This document shows positions 1 to 13,460 of a DNA stretch of 64,000 nucleotides, in pieces (position 1 is the stretch's first letter; every line of letters begins with the position of its first letter). This stretch comes from Gymnothorax reevesii (taxonomy: Eukaryota; Chordata; Actinopteri; Anguilliformes; Muraenidae), in the NCBI GenBank assembly GCA_029721435.1, contig CM056574.1, positions 72,149,501 to 72,213,500 on the forward strand. Direction: 5' to 3'. Below the pieces are notes generated by a model. The model did no database searches. It was not told the origin of the DNA and saw only the letters and a program-made list of their open reading frames with translations. The position numbers were made by a program, and so were the translations under genes.

Positions 1-2236
1 CCTTATTATACTCAAAAACTCACCAAACTTTGCTCATAGACAAAAAATATTAAGTTCTTCGATTCAATATCTCATTTGGCACTGGGTATGGCATGGTGGC
101 TCTATAGCGCCCCCTAACACATATTTGCATTTTTGAAGGCATCAGCATGCTCGAAAACTCACGAAACTTTGCGAACATATTAAGCTGGTCATACTTTGTA
201 CTTGAATATAGGATTTACAGATGGATGTGGCAAAATTGCATTACAGCGCCACCTAGAAAATTTCAATGAAGCAGCCCTCGCAGCGTGTTTAACCTACATG
301 TACGAAATTTGGTGGACAGGTGTACTATGCCAAGACCTAAAAAAAAGTTTCTTGGTGCCATGACCTAGACTCAACAGGAAGTCCGCCATTTTTAATTGAA
401 TTTGCAATTTTTTTTAATTTTTTGCCATTCACAGGCGTCGTACTTTAACGAACTCCTCCTAGAGATTTTATCGTATCAACTTAAAATTTCGCGTATGACA
501 TCTAATGACCTTATCGATGTTAAATTGCGAAGCTTTTTTGGATTCATTCAACTTTGTACCCGTGGCGTTGCGGCGAATTTCGATGTTCCGCCATGAAACA
601 GGAAGTTGGTTTTACGCGCACATGCTTTGTGAAATATGCGCAAAACTTCACAGGCTTGATTAAATTGTCCCTCTAAGTATAAATATATGCTAATATTAGA
701 TCGGGAGTGGCCAGGTGGCTCCACAGCGCCATCTAGATACGTCCATGTTAAAATAAAAGTGCTTGAATGTTCATGAAATTAAATGTGATCATTGTATTTG
801 TCATTGCAGGCAATGAATAATTTTTTGAAATTTTTTGGCCAAACAGGAAGTGAGTTATGAACTATTTCCTGCGTTTTTCCAAATTTTACGAACGCACGTT
901 TGAAAGCCTTAAAACACTCCAAAGCTTGCCAAACCTTGCACAAATTATAATTGTCTTATTCTCTTCACTGTTATCCATCAACTGGAGCCTAATGCGGCAT
1001 AATGGCTCAAGAGCGCCCCCAATCAGATTTTTAAAAGAATTGCCTTTTTGGGGGTTTCAGCATGTTTGAAAACTCACAAAATTTTGTAAATATATAAAGA
1101 CCCTCATTCATAATACTCTGATAAAAAGTTTACATATTGGCATGGCAAAAATTTCATTATAGCGCCCCCTGTAAAATTTCAAATAAGCAGCCCTCGCAGC
1201 CTGGTAAACCTACATGTATGAAATTCGGTAGAGATGTGAGTATGACAAGACCTAAAAAAAAAATCGCTTGGTGCCATGACCTAGACTCAACAGGAAGTCC
1301 GCCATTTTTAATTGAAATTGCAAATTTTTTGGATTTTTTGCTATTCCCAGGTGTCGTACTTTAACGAACTCCTCCTAGAGATTTTATCCGATCAACTTAA
1401 AATTTGGCATATAATATCTAAAGACCTTCTTTATGTTAAATTGCGAAGCTTTTTTGATTTCATCGAACGATGCATCCGTGGCGTCACGGCGAATTTTGAT
1501 GTCCTGCCATGAAACAGGAAGTTACTTTCACTTCCACATACTTCGCGGGATTTGCCTGAAACTTTCCAACCTTGATAAAATTGTCCGCCCAAGTTCAGAT
1601 ATATGCTAATTTTAGATAGAGAGGAGCCAGGTGGCTCCACAGCGCCCTCTAGATATGGCCATGTTCAGATAAAAGTGCTTGAATGTTCATGAAATTTGGT
1701 GTGATCATTGCGTTAGTCATTCCCCGCAATTGTTAATTTTTTGAAATTTTTTTGCCAAACAGGAAGTGAGCTATGAGCTATTTCTTGCGTTTTTCCAAAT
1801 TTTACGAACACACGTTTTAAGGCCGTAGAATGCTCCAAAACTTGCAAAACCTTGCAAAAATTAGAACTGTCTTATTCTCTTCAATACATCCATCAATTGG
1901 CACTAAATGGGGCACTAAATAGCGCCCCCAATAATATTTATAGAAGAATTGCTCTTTTGAAAGTATAAACATGCTGGAAAATTTACAAAAATCAACACAC
2001 TCCTGGAGCCCCGTATTACAATAACTGTGTTGTAGATTTTGCGCACAGGCAAGTCAAATTGGTAACATAGCGCCCTCCAGAAAATTTTTGCACTCCCATC
2101 AAGAAACCACATTGTACGCGGTCTAGCTGTGTCCAATGGCTCTGAATGGACACCTGCAGCCATCAAGATCTTGCTGCCACCCCAACGTGCACAAGGGGGG
2201 CGAGGGCCCTTTCAACGCTGCTTGCAGCTTTAATTA
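1..2236 (+). repeat. Large repeat module A (left end outside window)
   Basis: This is the 3' part of a long non-coding repeat. It ends in the terminus CTGCTTGCAGCTTTAATTA shared by all complete modules here. Internally it consists of sub-units of about 915 bp: the motif AGCGCC recurs at about 106, 243, 724, 1011, 1159, 1638, 1919 and 2068, with spacings near 138, 480, 287 and 149 that recur in the other modules. Each sub-unit also carries ACAGGAAGT motifs and a block around CGAACTCCTCCTAGAGATTT. Reading frames inside are short and are not supported as genes. Family name not assigned; the ends suggest an anonymous fish DNA repeat. Confidence 0.85.
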
Positions 2237-4805
2237 TTCTTCTTCTTCTTCTTCTTTTTATTCTGCTGCGAGAACGCATTTTTGAAGGCTTTGCCATGCA
2301 CGAAAACTCACAAAAATTTGCCCACACGTCAGTCGTAGTGAAAATTGCGAAGTATTATTTATTTCTTACTTGGACATGCCCTGGTGGCTCTATAGCGCCA
2401 CCAAACACGATACCATTTTGAAAAGCACTTGCTCGGATTCTAATGAAATTTTATAGGGTCATAGTAGTCATTATAAATTTTGTTGTCAATTTTTTTGAAA
2501 TTTTTTTGCCCTACAGGAAGTGAGCTATGAGCCATTTCCTGCGTTTTTTCAGATTTTACGAACACATTTTTGAGGGCCTTGTCATACTTGAAAATAGATC
2601 AAACTTTTCTTATTGACTAAAAATATTAAGTTCTTTGATTCCCTATCTCATTTTGCAGTGGGTGAGACATGGTAGCTCGATAGCGCCCCCTAATACATAA
2701 TTGCTTTTTTGAGGGCATCACCATGCTCGAAAACTCACAAAACTTTGCAAACATATTAAGCTGGTCACACTCTTTACTAGGATATGGGGTTTACAGATGG
2801 ATGTGGCAAAATTGCATTACAGCGCCACCTAGAAAAATTCAATGAAGCAGCCCTCGCAGCGTGTTTAACCGACATGAACTAAATTCGGTGGACATGTGTA
2901 CTATGCCAAGACCTAAAAAAAAGTCTCTTGGTGCCATCACCTAGACACAACAGGAAGTCCGCCATTTTTAATTGAATTTGCAAATTTTTTAAATTTTTTA
3001 CCCATCACAGAAGTCGTACTTTGACGAACTCCTCCTAGAGATTTTATTCGATGAACTTAAAATTTTGCATATGACATCTGAAGACCTTGTCGATGTTAAA
3101 TTGCGAAGCTTTTTTGGATTCATTGAACTTTGCATCCGTGGCGTTGCGGCGAATTTCGATGTTCCGCTATGAAACAGGAAGTTGGTTTTATGCGCATATG
3201 CTTTGTGAGATTTGCCCGAAACTTTAGAGGCTTAATAAGAGTCGACTTCTTAATATACCTATATGTTGATATTGGATTGGGTGTGGTCAGGTAGCTCCAC
3301 AGCGCCCTCTTGACATGGCCATGTTGAGTTAAAAGTGCTTGAATGTTCATGAAATTTGGTCTGATCATTACATTTGTTTTTCTGGGCTGTGCTTATTTTT
3401 TTGAAATTTTTCGGCCAAACAGGAAGAGAGCTATGAGCCATTTCCTGCGTTATTCCAAATTTTACGAACACATGTTTGAAGGCTTTAGCATACCCGAAAA
3501 CTTGCAAAACTTTGCAAAAATTATAATTGTCTGATTGTCTTCAATGTGAGGCAGAAATTGGCAGTAAATGTGGCATAATGGCTCTATAGCGCCCCCAATC
3601 AGATTTTTAAAAGAATTGCCCATTTGAGGGTTTCAGCATACTCAAAAACTCACAAAATTTTGTCCCATTCTAAAAACCATCATTCCTATTATACTGATAA
3701 AAAAATACATATAGAGTTGGCAAAAATGGCATTATAGCGCCCCCTGGAAAATTTCAAATAAGCAGCCCTCGCATCGTGGTTGACCTGCATGTATGAAATT
3801 CGGTAGACATGTGGAATATGCCAATATCTAAAAAAAACTCATTTGGTGCCATGACCTAGACTCAACAGGAAGTCCGCCATTTTTAATTGAAATTGCAAAT
3901 TTTTTGGATTTTTCGCCATTCACAGGTGTCGTACTTTAACGAACTCCTCCTAGAGATTTTATCCGATCAACATAAAATTTGGCAAGTAATATCTTAAGAC
4001 CTTGCTGATGTTAAATTGCGAAGCTTTTTTGGATTGATGCAACGGTGTATCCGTGGCGTCGCGGCGAATTTTGATGTCCCGCCATGAAACAGGAAATTGC
4101 TTTGACTCCCACATACTTCATTCGATTTGCCTGAAACTTTCCAAGCTTGATAATATTGTCCTCCAAAGTATAAATATATGCTAATATTAGATAGTGAGTG
4201 GCCAGGTGGCTCCACAGCGCCCTCTAGATACGGGCACGTTAAGTTAAAAGTGCTTGAATGTTCATGAAATTTGGGGTGTTCATTCCATTAGTCATTCTGG
4301 GCGATGGTTAATTTTTTGAAATTTATTGCATAAACAGGAAGTGAGCTATGAGCTATTTCCTGTGTTTTTCCAAAATTTTACAAACTCATGATTTCAGGCC
4401 AAAGAAAGCTCCAAAACTTAAAAAACCTAGCAAACATTATAAATGTCTTATTTTCTTTAATGTCATCCATCAATGAGCACTAAATATGGCATAATGGCTC
4501 TATAGCGCCCCCAGTCAGATATTTAAAAGTATTGCTCCTTTGATCGTCTAAACATACTGGAAAATTTACAAAAATCAACACACTCATGGAGCCTGACATT
4601 ACGATTACCTTGTTGTAGATTTTGCACACAGGTATGCCAAAGTGGTATTGTAGCGCCCTCAAGAAAATTTTAGCACTCCCCTCAGGAAACCACATTGCAC
4701 ACAGTCTAGCAGTAATGGACACCTGCAGCCATCAAGATTTTTCTGCCACCCCAACGTGCGCGAGGGGGGCGAGGGCCCTTTCAACGCTGCTTGCAGCTTT
4801 AATTA
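2237..4805 (+). repeat. Large repeat module B, three sub-units
   Basis: The module begins directly at a (TTC)n tract and the sequence TTCTGCTGCGAGAACGCATT, without the GC-rich hairpin head seen in module C. It ends in GCTTGCAGCTTTAATTA. Comparable points in successive sub-units lie at about 2819, 3736 and 4651, giving a period of 915-917 bp. It abuts modules A and C head-to-tail with no unrelated DNA between. It contains no recognisable coding sequence. Confidence 0.85.
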
Positions 4806-7800
4806 GGGCCCGAGCACCGACCGGTGCGAGGAACCTATTGTTTTTGATGGGATTTTTATTATTCTTCTTCTTCTTCTTCTTCTTCTTCTTTTTATTCTGC
4901 TGCGAGAACGCATTTTTGAGGGCTTTGCCATGCACGAAAACTCACAAAAATTTGCCCACACGTCAGTTGTGGTGAAAATTGCAAAGTATTACTATTTTTG
5001 TGCTTAGACATGCCTAGGTGGCTCGATAGCGCCACCAAACACGAGGCCATATTGGAACGCACTTGCTCGGATTCTCACGAAATTCGATTGGGCCATAGCA
5101 GTCATGATAAATTTTTTTGGTAATTTTTTTGAAATTTTTTTGCCGCACAGGAAGTGAGCTACGAGCCATTTCCTGCGTTTTTTCAGATTTTACAAATACA
5201 TTTTTGAGGGCCTTATCATACTCGAAAACTCACCAAACTTGGCTCATAGACTAAAAATATTAAGTTCTTTGATTCGATGTCTCATTTGGCACTAAGTGTG
5301 ACATGGTGGCTCTATAGCGCCCCCTAATACATAATTGCATTTTTGAGGGCCTCAGCATGCTCGAAAACTCACGTAACTTTGCAACAATATTAAGCCGATC
5401 ATACCTTTCACTAGGCTATGAGGTTTACAGATGAATGTTGCAAGATCGCATTACAGCGCCACCTAGAATATTTCAATTAAGCAGCCCTCGCAGGGTGTTT
5501 AACATACATGTACAAAATTCGGAGGATATGTGAACTATGCCAAGACCTAAAAGAAAGTCTCTTGGTGCCATGACCTAGACTCAACAGGAAGTCCGCCATT
5601 TTTAATTGAATTTGCAACTTTTTTTAATTTTTTGTCATTCACAGGCGTCGTACTTTAACGAACTCCTCCTAGAGATTTTATCCGATCAACTAAAAATTTG
5701 GCACAGGCCATCTAAAGACATTCTCCATGTTAAATTGCGAAGCTTTTTTGGATTCATTGAAAATTGTGTCCGTGGCGTTGCGGCGAATTTCGATGTTCCG
5801 CCATGAAAATGGAAGTTGCTTTTATGAGCACATGCATTGTGAAATTTGCGTGAAACTTTACAGGCTTAATAGTAGTCTACTTCCAAATATAACTATATGT
5901 TGATATTGGATTGGGTGTGGTCAGGTGGCTCCACAGCGCCCTCTTCACACGAACATGTTGATATAAAAGTGCTTGAATGTTCATGAAATTTGGTCTGATC
6001 ATTGCATTGGTTTTTTTGGGCTATAATTATTTTTTTGAAATTTTTCGGCCAAACAGGAAGTGCGCTATGAGCCATTTCCTGCGTTATTCCAAATTTTACG
6101 AACACACATTTGAAGGCTTTAGCATGCTTGAAAACTTGTAAAACTTAGCAAAAATTATATTTGTCCAATTGTCTTCAATTTGAGACAATAATTGGCAGTA
6201 AATGAGGCATTATGGCTCTATAGCGCCCCTAATCAGATTTATCAAATAATTGCCTTTTTGAGGGTCTCAGCATGCTCAAAAACTCACAAAATTTTGTACA
6301 ATTCTAAAGACCATCATTCCTATCACACTGATAAAAATTTACATATTGGCGTGGCAAAATGGCATTATAGCGCCCCCTGGAAAATTTCAAAAAAGTAGCC
6401 CTCGCACCGTGGTTGACCTGCATGTATGAACTTCGGTGGACATGTGGAATATGCTGAGACCTAAAACAAAGTCTCTTGGTGCCATGACCTAGACTCAACA
6501 GGAAGTCCGCCATTTTTAATTGAAATTGCAACTTTTTTTGATTTTTTGCCATTCACAGGCGTCCTACTTTAACGAACTCCTCCTAGAGATTTTATCCGAT
6601 CAACTTAAAATTTTGCATATGACATCAAAAGACGTCGTCGATGTTAAATTGCGAAGCTTTTTCGGATTCATTGAACTTTGTATCCGTGGCGTCGCGGCAA
6701 ATTTCAATGTTCCGCCATGAAACAGGAAGTTGGTTTTCCGCGCACATGCTTTGTGAGATTTGCGCAAAACTTTACAGGCTTCATAAGAGTCTACTTCCAA
6801 GTAGAACTATATGTTGATATTAGATTGGGTGTGGTCAGGTGGCTCCACAGCGCCCTCTTGACACAACCATGTTGAGATAAAAGTGCTTGAATGTTCATGA
6901 AATTTGGTTTGATCATTGCATTTGTCATGGCAGGTTATGGTAATTTTTTTGGAATTTTTTGGCCAAACAGGAAGTGAGCTATGAGCCATTTCCTGCGTTT
7001 CTCCAAATTTTATTAACACATATTTGGAAGCCTAAGAATACTCAAAATCTTGCAAAAAGTTGCACAAATTATAATTGTTATATTATCCTCAATCTTCTAC
7101 ATCAATCTGCACTAAATTTGGCACCATGGCTCTATAGCGCCCCCAATCAGATTTTAAAAAGAATTGCTTATTTGAGGGTCTCAGCATGTTCAAAAACTCA
7201 CAAAATTTTGTAAATGTATAAAAATCATCATTTGTATTACTCTGATAAAAAGCTTATATATAGGCTTGGCAAAATTGTCATAATAGCGCCCCCTGGATAA
7301 TTTCAAATAAGCAGCCCTCGCAGCCTGGTAAACCTACATGTATGAAATTCGGTAGACATGCGGAATATGCTGAGAACTAAAAAAAAGTCTCTTGGTGCCA
7401 TGACCTAGACTCAACAGAAAGTCCGCCATTTTTAATTGAAATTGCAACTTTTTTTGATTTTTTGCCATTCACAGGCGTCGTACTTTAAAAAACTCCTCCT
7501 AGAGATTTTATCCGATCAACTTAATATTTGGCAAATATTATCTTAAGACCATGCTAATGTTAAATTGCGAAGCAATTTTGATTTCATCGAACAATGTATC
7601 CGTGGCTTCGCGGCGAATTTTGATATCCCGCCATGAAACAGGGAGTTGCTTTTACTGCCACTTACTTTGTGGGATTTGCCCGAACCTTCTTCTGCTTGAT
7701 AAAATTGTTCTCCGAAGTAAAAACATATGCTAATATTGGATCGGGAGGTGCTAGGTGGCTCCACAGCGCCCTCTAGATATGGTCATGTAAAGATAAAAGT

Positions 7801-8351
7801 GCTTGAATGTTCATGAAATTTGGTGTGATCGTTGCATTCGTCATTCCGGGTAATGTTTTGGCCAAACAGGAAGTGAGCTATGAGCTATTTTCTGTGTTTT
7901 TCCAAATTTTTCTGAAGACACGTTTTAAGGCCTTAGGATGCTTCAAAACTTGCAAAACCTTGCACAAATTATAAATGTCTTATTTTGTTTAATATCATCT
8001 ATCAATTGGCACTAAATGTGGCATAACGGCTCTATAGCGCCCCCAATAATATTTATAAAAGAATTGCTCTTTTGAAAGTCTAAACATGCTGGAAAATTTA
8101 CAAAAATCAAAACACTCATGGAGCCCCGTATTATGATTACTGTGGTGTAGATTTTGTGCACAGGCAAGTCAAAATGGTATCATAGCGCCCTCCAGAAAAT
8201 TTTTGCACTCCCATCAGGAAACCACATTGTACGCGGTCGAGCTGTGTCCAATGGCTCTGAATGGACACCTGCAGCCATCAAGATCTTGCTGCCACCCCAA
8301 TGTGCACAGGGGGGGCGAGGGCCCTTTCAACGCTGCTTGCAGCTTTAATTA
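4806..8351 (+). repeat. Large repeat module C, four sub-units, with hairpin head
   Basis: It starts with GGGCCCGAGCACCGACCGGT, an inverted-repeat head (GCACCG/CGGTGC), followed by a conserved AT-rich lead and a (TTC)n tract at about 4861-4890. Equivalent sub-unit points lie near 5456, 6370, 7286 and 8187, so this module holds one more 915-bp sub-unit than module B. It ends at the same GCAGCTTTAATTA terminus. The head and the tail (reverse complement) share a loosely similar GGGCCC-rich start, so the module has at best imperfect terminal inverted repeats. Confidence 0.85.
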
Positions 8352-10984
8352 TTATTATTATTCCTCCGACATTTCAAGGGCCAATTTCGCCCCTTTCCCA
8401 ATGGTGAAAACGCGTCTAACTTTCCAAATACGTCCAGCCTCATCCAAAATTTGATATTTTTGTGCGGTCGCACAGTTTTGACCCCAAATGCTGAAATAGC
8501 ACCCCCTAAACACTTTTCAAAATTCCCATAGGGAAATTCGGTTACTTTGTCGTAGGCAGACGAAATTTGGTAGTTATATGCTTTGCAACAAGGCATACGA
8601 AAAAATAAATAGGAGCCACGCCCTAAACCCAACAGGAAGTCGGCCATTTTGATTGGAATTTTTGAATTTTAAAACGAACTCCTCCTCGGGATTTCGTCGG
8701 ATCAACTTCAAATTTGGTAGAGATCATAGTGAGACCAAGATGATCAAAAGGTGTGCTCAGCAGATCTGCTGGTTCTGCGTGGCTGCTAGGGCGTGACAAA
8801 TTTCAGTGACTTGAGGAAAAAATTTCACAATGCTCTCACATCCAAAGACTTGATTTTAGAAGCTTCAAACTTGCTGAAAATGATGATGGCGTCGCCCTGA
8901 ACATACTGATATTTTAACTTTTCACTTTGCTAATAGCGCCCCCCGGTGGTAACAGGAAGTGACCACTCGTTACTTCCACTTGTACTGATGACACATTGTT
9001 GAACCCATCAACTTCATTCTACTTCTAAAACATGCAGAACAAGTTGATGAAGCTACATTGTAAACGCTGTATAGATACGAGTAATGGCGTCCGTGTGGCG
9101 AAGCGGCGACTTTGGATGCCTCGCCATGAAAATATGTTTGGGATTCCCAATGCTCTCACGTCCACATACTTGACTGTAGTACCTTCAAACTTGCTGGACA
9201 TGATCATTGCTCCACCCTGAACGTCTTAATGCATTAAATTTCCACTTTGCTAATAGCGCCTCCCTGTGGTACCAGGAAGTGACCAGTTATTACTTTCACT
9301 TGTCCTGAGGACACATACTTAATCAAATCAACCTCATTCCACTTCTATTGCATGCAGAACAAATTGGTGAAGCTACCTAATAAATAATATAAAGCTACGC
9401 ATAATGGCGTCCATGTAATGACGCGGCGACTATCCATCCCTCGCCATGAAAATACGTTTGGGTTTTTGATGTCTTTAATAAACTTGTATCATCATAAAAA
9501 TTGATAGACAGGTCAAGGGTGGCAAGCTCTCACATGTGATTGGGACTTTGCTGATGAGGGCAGCAAAATGCCTCGATAGCGCCCCCTTGAAATTTTCAAA
9601 AACCCCTCCCCATTGGGGTTTTTTTGGAGTAGAAAGATGAAAATTGGTACACGTGTATTTGGCCAAGATGCAAAAAAAAGTCTCCGGCATCATTTGTCTA
9701 CTCCAAACAGGAAGTCGGCCATTTTGATTTTAACGTGTCATTTTTGCCTGATTTCCACATATTGTTTTTTAACGCACTCCTCCTAGAGATTTCATCCATT
9801 CAAAACCAGATTTATTAAAAAACATTGAGTGACTATGCTGATCAAAAGTTGTGCTCTGCAGGTCTGTAGGTCAGTGGGCGTGGCTACTAACAGGAAGTGA
9901 CCAGTTTTTACTTTCACTTATACTGATGACATATAGTTGAACCCATCAACTTTATTCCCCCTGTACAACATGTAGAAGAAGTTGCATAAACTACCTTACG
10001 AATGCTGTGATGCTTCGAGTAATGGCGCCCGTGTGGCAATTCGGTGACAATGGATCCCTCGCCATGAAAATACGTTAGGGCATTTGATGTTCTTAATTAA
10101 TTCATATCATCATGGAAATTGATACGTCAGTCAAGGGTGGTGAGCTCTAACATCTGAAAGGGGCAATGCCCATGAAGGCAGCAAAATACCTCGATAGCGC
10201 CCCCTTGGAATTTTGAAAAACCCCTCCCCATAGGGGTTTTTCTGGAATAGGAAGATGAAAATTGGTACACATGTATATGTTGCCAATTCGAACAAAAAAG
10301 TCTCTGGCACCATCGGTCTATTCCAAACAGGAAGTGAGTCATTTTGATTTTAATGTGTCATTATGGCCCGATTTCCACATATTGCATTTTAATGAACTCC
10401 TCCTAGCGATTCCGTTCAATCAACCTAATATTTATTTCAGATCATCAAGAGACCATGCTGATCAAACCTAGTGCTCTGCATGTCTGTCGCTTAATGGGCC
10501 TGGCCGCCATGGTGTCCCCATTTCAGATGCCTCGCCAAACACATTCAAGCTGCTCCCTCTCCCTCATACTTCATCTAAATGGATTTAAAATTACTGTACA
10601 TGGTAAAAGCTCCACCCTGAACGCCTTGATGTGCTGCTAAACAATCTACCTCATCATGCCCCCTTATGGAAACAGAAAATGCCATATTTTACGTTGAAAT
10701 TAACCGATTTGCTCAAAACTTCACATTTGTGCTTAGGGTCTGCCCCTGAATGCACCTGCCCAAATTTGGTTACAGTCTGAGCGACTTCTGGTGGATGAAG
10801 TATCAACTTATGAAAATTCCTTCAGCTTTGTCCGATTCGCTCCACACTTTCTCTCAGGTTGGGGCCGGCACTTGACCTGTCCAATGGTCGTGAGTGCACA
10901 GCTGCACCCGTCAGGATCTCACCACAAACCCCAACGTGCGCATGGGGGCGAGGGCCTGTTCAACGCTGCTCGCAGCTTTAATTA
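8352..10984 (+). repeat. Large repeat module D, diverged subfamily
   Basis: It opens with (ATT)n followed by TCCGACATTTCAAGGGCC rather than the TTC tract. It retains the family grammar: AGCGCCCCC sites (for example near 8935 and 10197), AACAGGAAGT sites, an ACTCCTCCT block, and the same GCAGCTTTAATTA terminus. Sub-units are more diverged from modules A-C than those are from each other. No gene is visible. Confidence 0.75.
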
Positions 10985-12260
10985 TTATTATTATTATTAT
11001 TATTATTCTTACGACTTTTCAAAGGGCAATTTCACCCCTTTCCCAATGGTGAAAATGCGTCTCACTTTCCACATTCGTCCGGCCCCGTCCGAAATTTGAT
11101 ATTTTAGTGCGATCGCGCAGGTGCGACCCCAAATGCCGAAATAGCGCCCCCTAAACACATTTCAAAATTCCCATAGGAAAATTTGGTTACTTTGTCGTAG
11201 GCCGACGGAATTCAGTAGTTATGTGCTTTGTAACTAGGCATACAAAAAACTTCATTGGAGCCATTGGAGAATAAAGCCAATACAGTTTTTTGCAATCATT
11301 TACGTCATTTTCCCAACTGCGCCTGAACACCGAATTTAGGGCTCCCCCACCTGTCAAATCCCACTTTAACCACTGGTTATAACTCTTGAGGCATTTGACC
11401 AATCAACTTGAAATTTTGCAGGGTGCATAAGGGGCACAGTTCCCATTGAATTTAATAAGAATGGCATGCTAGCTGAAACAAAATGGCCAACAGCCTATCA
11501 GATTTCAGTCACCCTTTTAATCACTTTATCTGTGACCTATCATCATTAAACTTTAGGGACTTATTGAGGATGTGAAAATAAGCTACATTCACGAAAATTA
11601 CTTTGATTGGCCAAATGGTGGCGCTTTAGAGAGGCACAACGCATTTTGTGCTATAATTTCTGAAACGGTTGGCAAAGAAACAAAATTTATTTTCTTCTGG
11701 ATTCTCTGGATTGATACAAATCAAATCATATCAGAAAAACCCATATCTGTGCAAGAAAATTATCCAGTATTTTTGAATTGTTTGTGAAAACTTTCATTTC
11801 TATCTCCTCCTAGAAGGTGCAATCAATTTACACAAAATTTGGTATACATCATCTAAGGAACAAGCTCTCAAGCCCCACGGACGGAAATTTTGATAGGTTG
11901 AAAGTTGTGCCCAGAATATGCCAATCAATTTTAAAGGAGTGGCCTAGATTGATATGAAGTATAATAACTCCTTAGAACAATGTCCAATCCAGACCAAACT
12001 TGATACCTACCATCAACAGGCCACCTTACTTCAGCACACCAAATTTGGTGTAAATCAATCCATAGGGGGTGCTACACCAAACCAATGAGCATAACTGTTA
12101 AAACAATTGGCCAATGAACTAGAAATTCTGCATAATTTACAGTGGAGCAAATTGCCAGTAAATGCTACAAGAACAAAGTGATAGCTGAAACTAAGTGGCC
12201 AAAATCAGCCAAAGACTTTTCATTGGCCTCTATACTTATTAGGCCTTTCTTTGAAAATTA
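10985..12260 (+). repeat. Truncated, strongly diverged module E
   Basis: The first 290 bases repeat the start of module D ((ATT)n, then a TTTCAAAGGGCAATTTCACC-like block, then AGCGCCCCCTAAACAC). After about 11,270 the similarity drops, but family marks remain, such as TATCTCCTCCTAGAAGG near 11,802. The rightward limit is approximate. Nothing coding is supported. Confidence 0.5.
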
Positions 12261-12355
12261 AAATGTTACTTCAGAGAGTAATGCATTAACATGATAAAGG
12301 GTGAAAACACACAAAACCATCCCAATGTAGTATAAGAAGTTCTTTCATGGAGTAT

Positions 12356-12775
12356 GTGTGCTGGCTTGCGGGACTCTAGACTTTTGGCCATTTTTCTTCA
12401 ATCTTTTTTCATGGATAAAAGGCATTTATAGTGTTTGGAGAGGCTACTGATGACCACTGATGTCAAACAATTTAAAATTGATAAGTATTAACGTGAGAAT
12501 TGTTTCCTTTAAACTGGATGTTTTCATATATGATCTTAAATGATCTTAACTCGGCAGCCTTTTGAAAATATTTAGTGGAATTGGACCTTTTTGTTCAGAT
12601 TTACACTATTTTATCACTAGATGGCAGTCCCGGATCAGTTATTGAATATTCACCAACAAGCACATTTTGAATACGGTTTAGAATATGGACAACTTCACTC
12701 CCATCCCTGCTTTTCAAGTGTTGCATGAATTAAACTTCTCAGCTAAGCCTGATGTGCAAACTACCATTTTTGAAG
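12356..12775. repeat. Dispersed repeat shared with 49,163-49,320 and 50,400-50,545
   Basis: The interval around 12,608-12,770 (ATCACTAGATGGCAG through GCCTGATGTGCAAACT) reappears at about 49,163-49,320. The interval 12,356-12,500 (GTGCTGGCTT through TGATGACCACTGATG) reappears at about 50,430-50,545. The order of the two parts differs between loci. The family was not recognised and no coding function is proposed. Confidence 0.6.
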
Positions 12776-12949
12776 TCTACGTTAAACCTTCAATTTCTGT
12801 ATATTCTCAGTTGGTTCAATCCATTTGTGCAAAATTTGAAACACACGGATCTAAAATCCTAGCATGAAGAAATCCCTCTGACGCAAATGGAAGAAGTTCC
12901 TCCCTCACAAAGTCAGCAGTATCAGGCTTCTTAGCCCCACAAATTGGTT

Positions 12950-13460
12950 AAATTATGTCCCCACAAATTAGGTCCAAATGGGTTGTCATTTTGCCGGGGG
13001 CGGAAGTGGGGACGAGCTCCCACTCTCCTATAAAAAGCTCCCAAGGCATACTCAAATCTACAGCCTCTGGCAACCTAGTCCTACTCCTGGCCTTCTCGTG
13101 TGGCTTAGCCTCTAAGCCCGGTGGACCTGTTTCCACAGACAGGAGGGGATGGTTCAGGCGAGTAACTGGCGCCTTAAAACCAGTAGCTCCGGGCAGATGG
13201 TGCTCGACAGCCAGGGAGGACCGACCATCTAGGAGAAGGAAAACTCTGATTTCGAACCACTGCTGTCTCGCAGTTCACCACATCAGGGGAGAGACTTCGG
13301 GAGTCAACCCCAAGGCCAAATCCGGAGTCGGAGTCCCTAAGGTGGTTCGGCGCTGTTAACAGTTTCATTCTGGCAACTCCTGCGGCGGCAGGTATTTCTA
13401 CAGCTAAAATGGCGCATTCTGGGAACATCTGAAGGTATATTTTGGTCACAAAATTCTGGG
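12950..13460 (+). other. GC-rich block resembling a LINE 5' untranslated region
   Basis: This is an island of higher GC than its surroundings, with an internal TATAAAAAGCTCCC and the ends GGCGGCAGGTATTTC. From memory, similar GC-rich leaders with a TATAAAAAGCTCC start precede non-LTR elements in fish genomes. This is an inference from recall, not a comparison I could run. The 134-codon frame across it shows no recognisable domain and is not called as a gene. Confidence 0.3.

Noticed and set aside
1..11000. Dozens of 60-100-codon frames on both strands of the module arrays
   Set aside because: They recur with the repeat units, lack domains, and often overlap on opposite strands.
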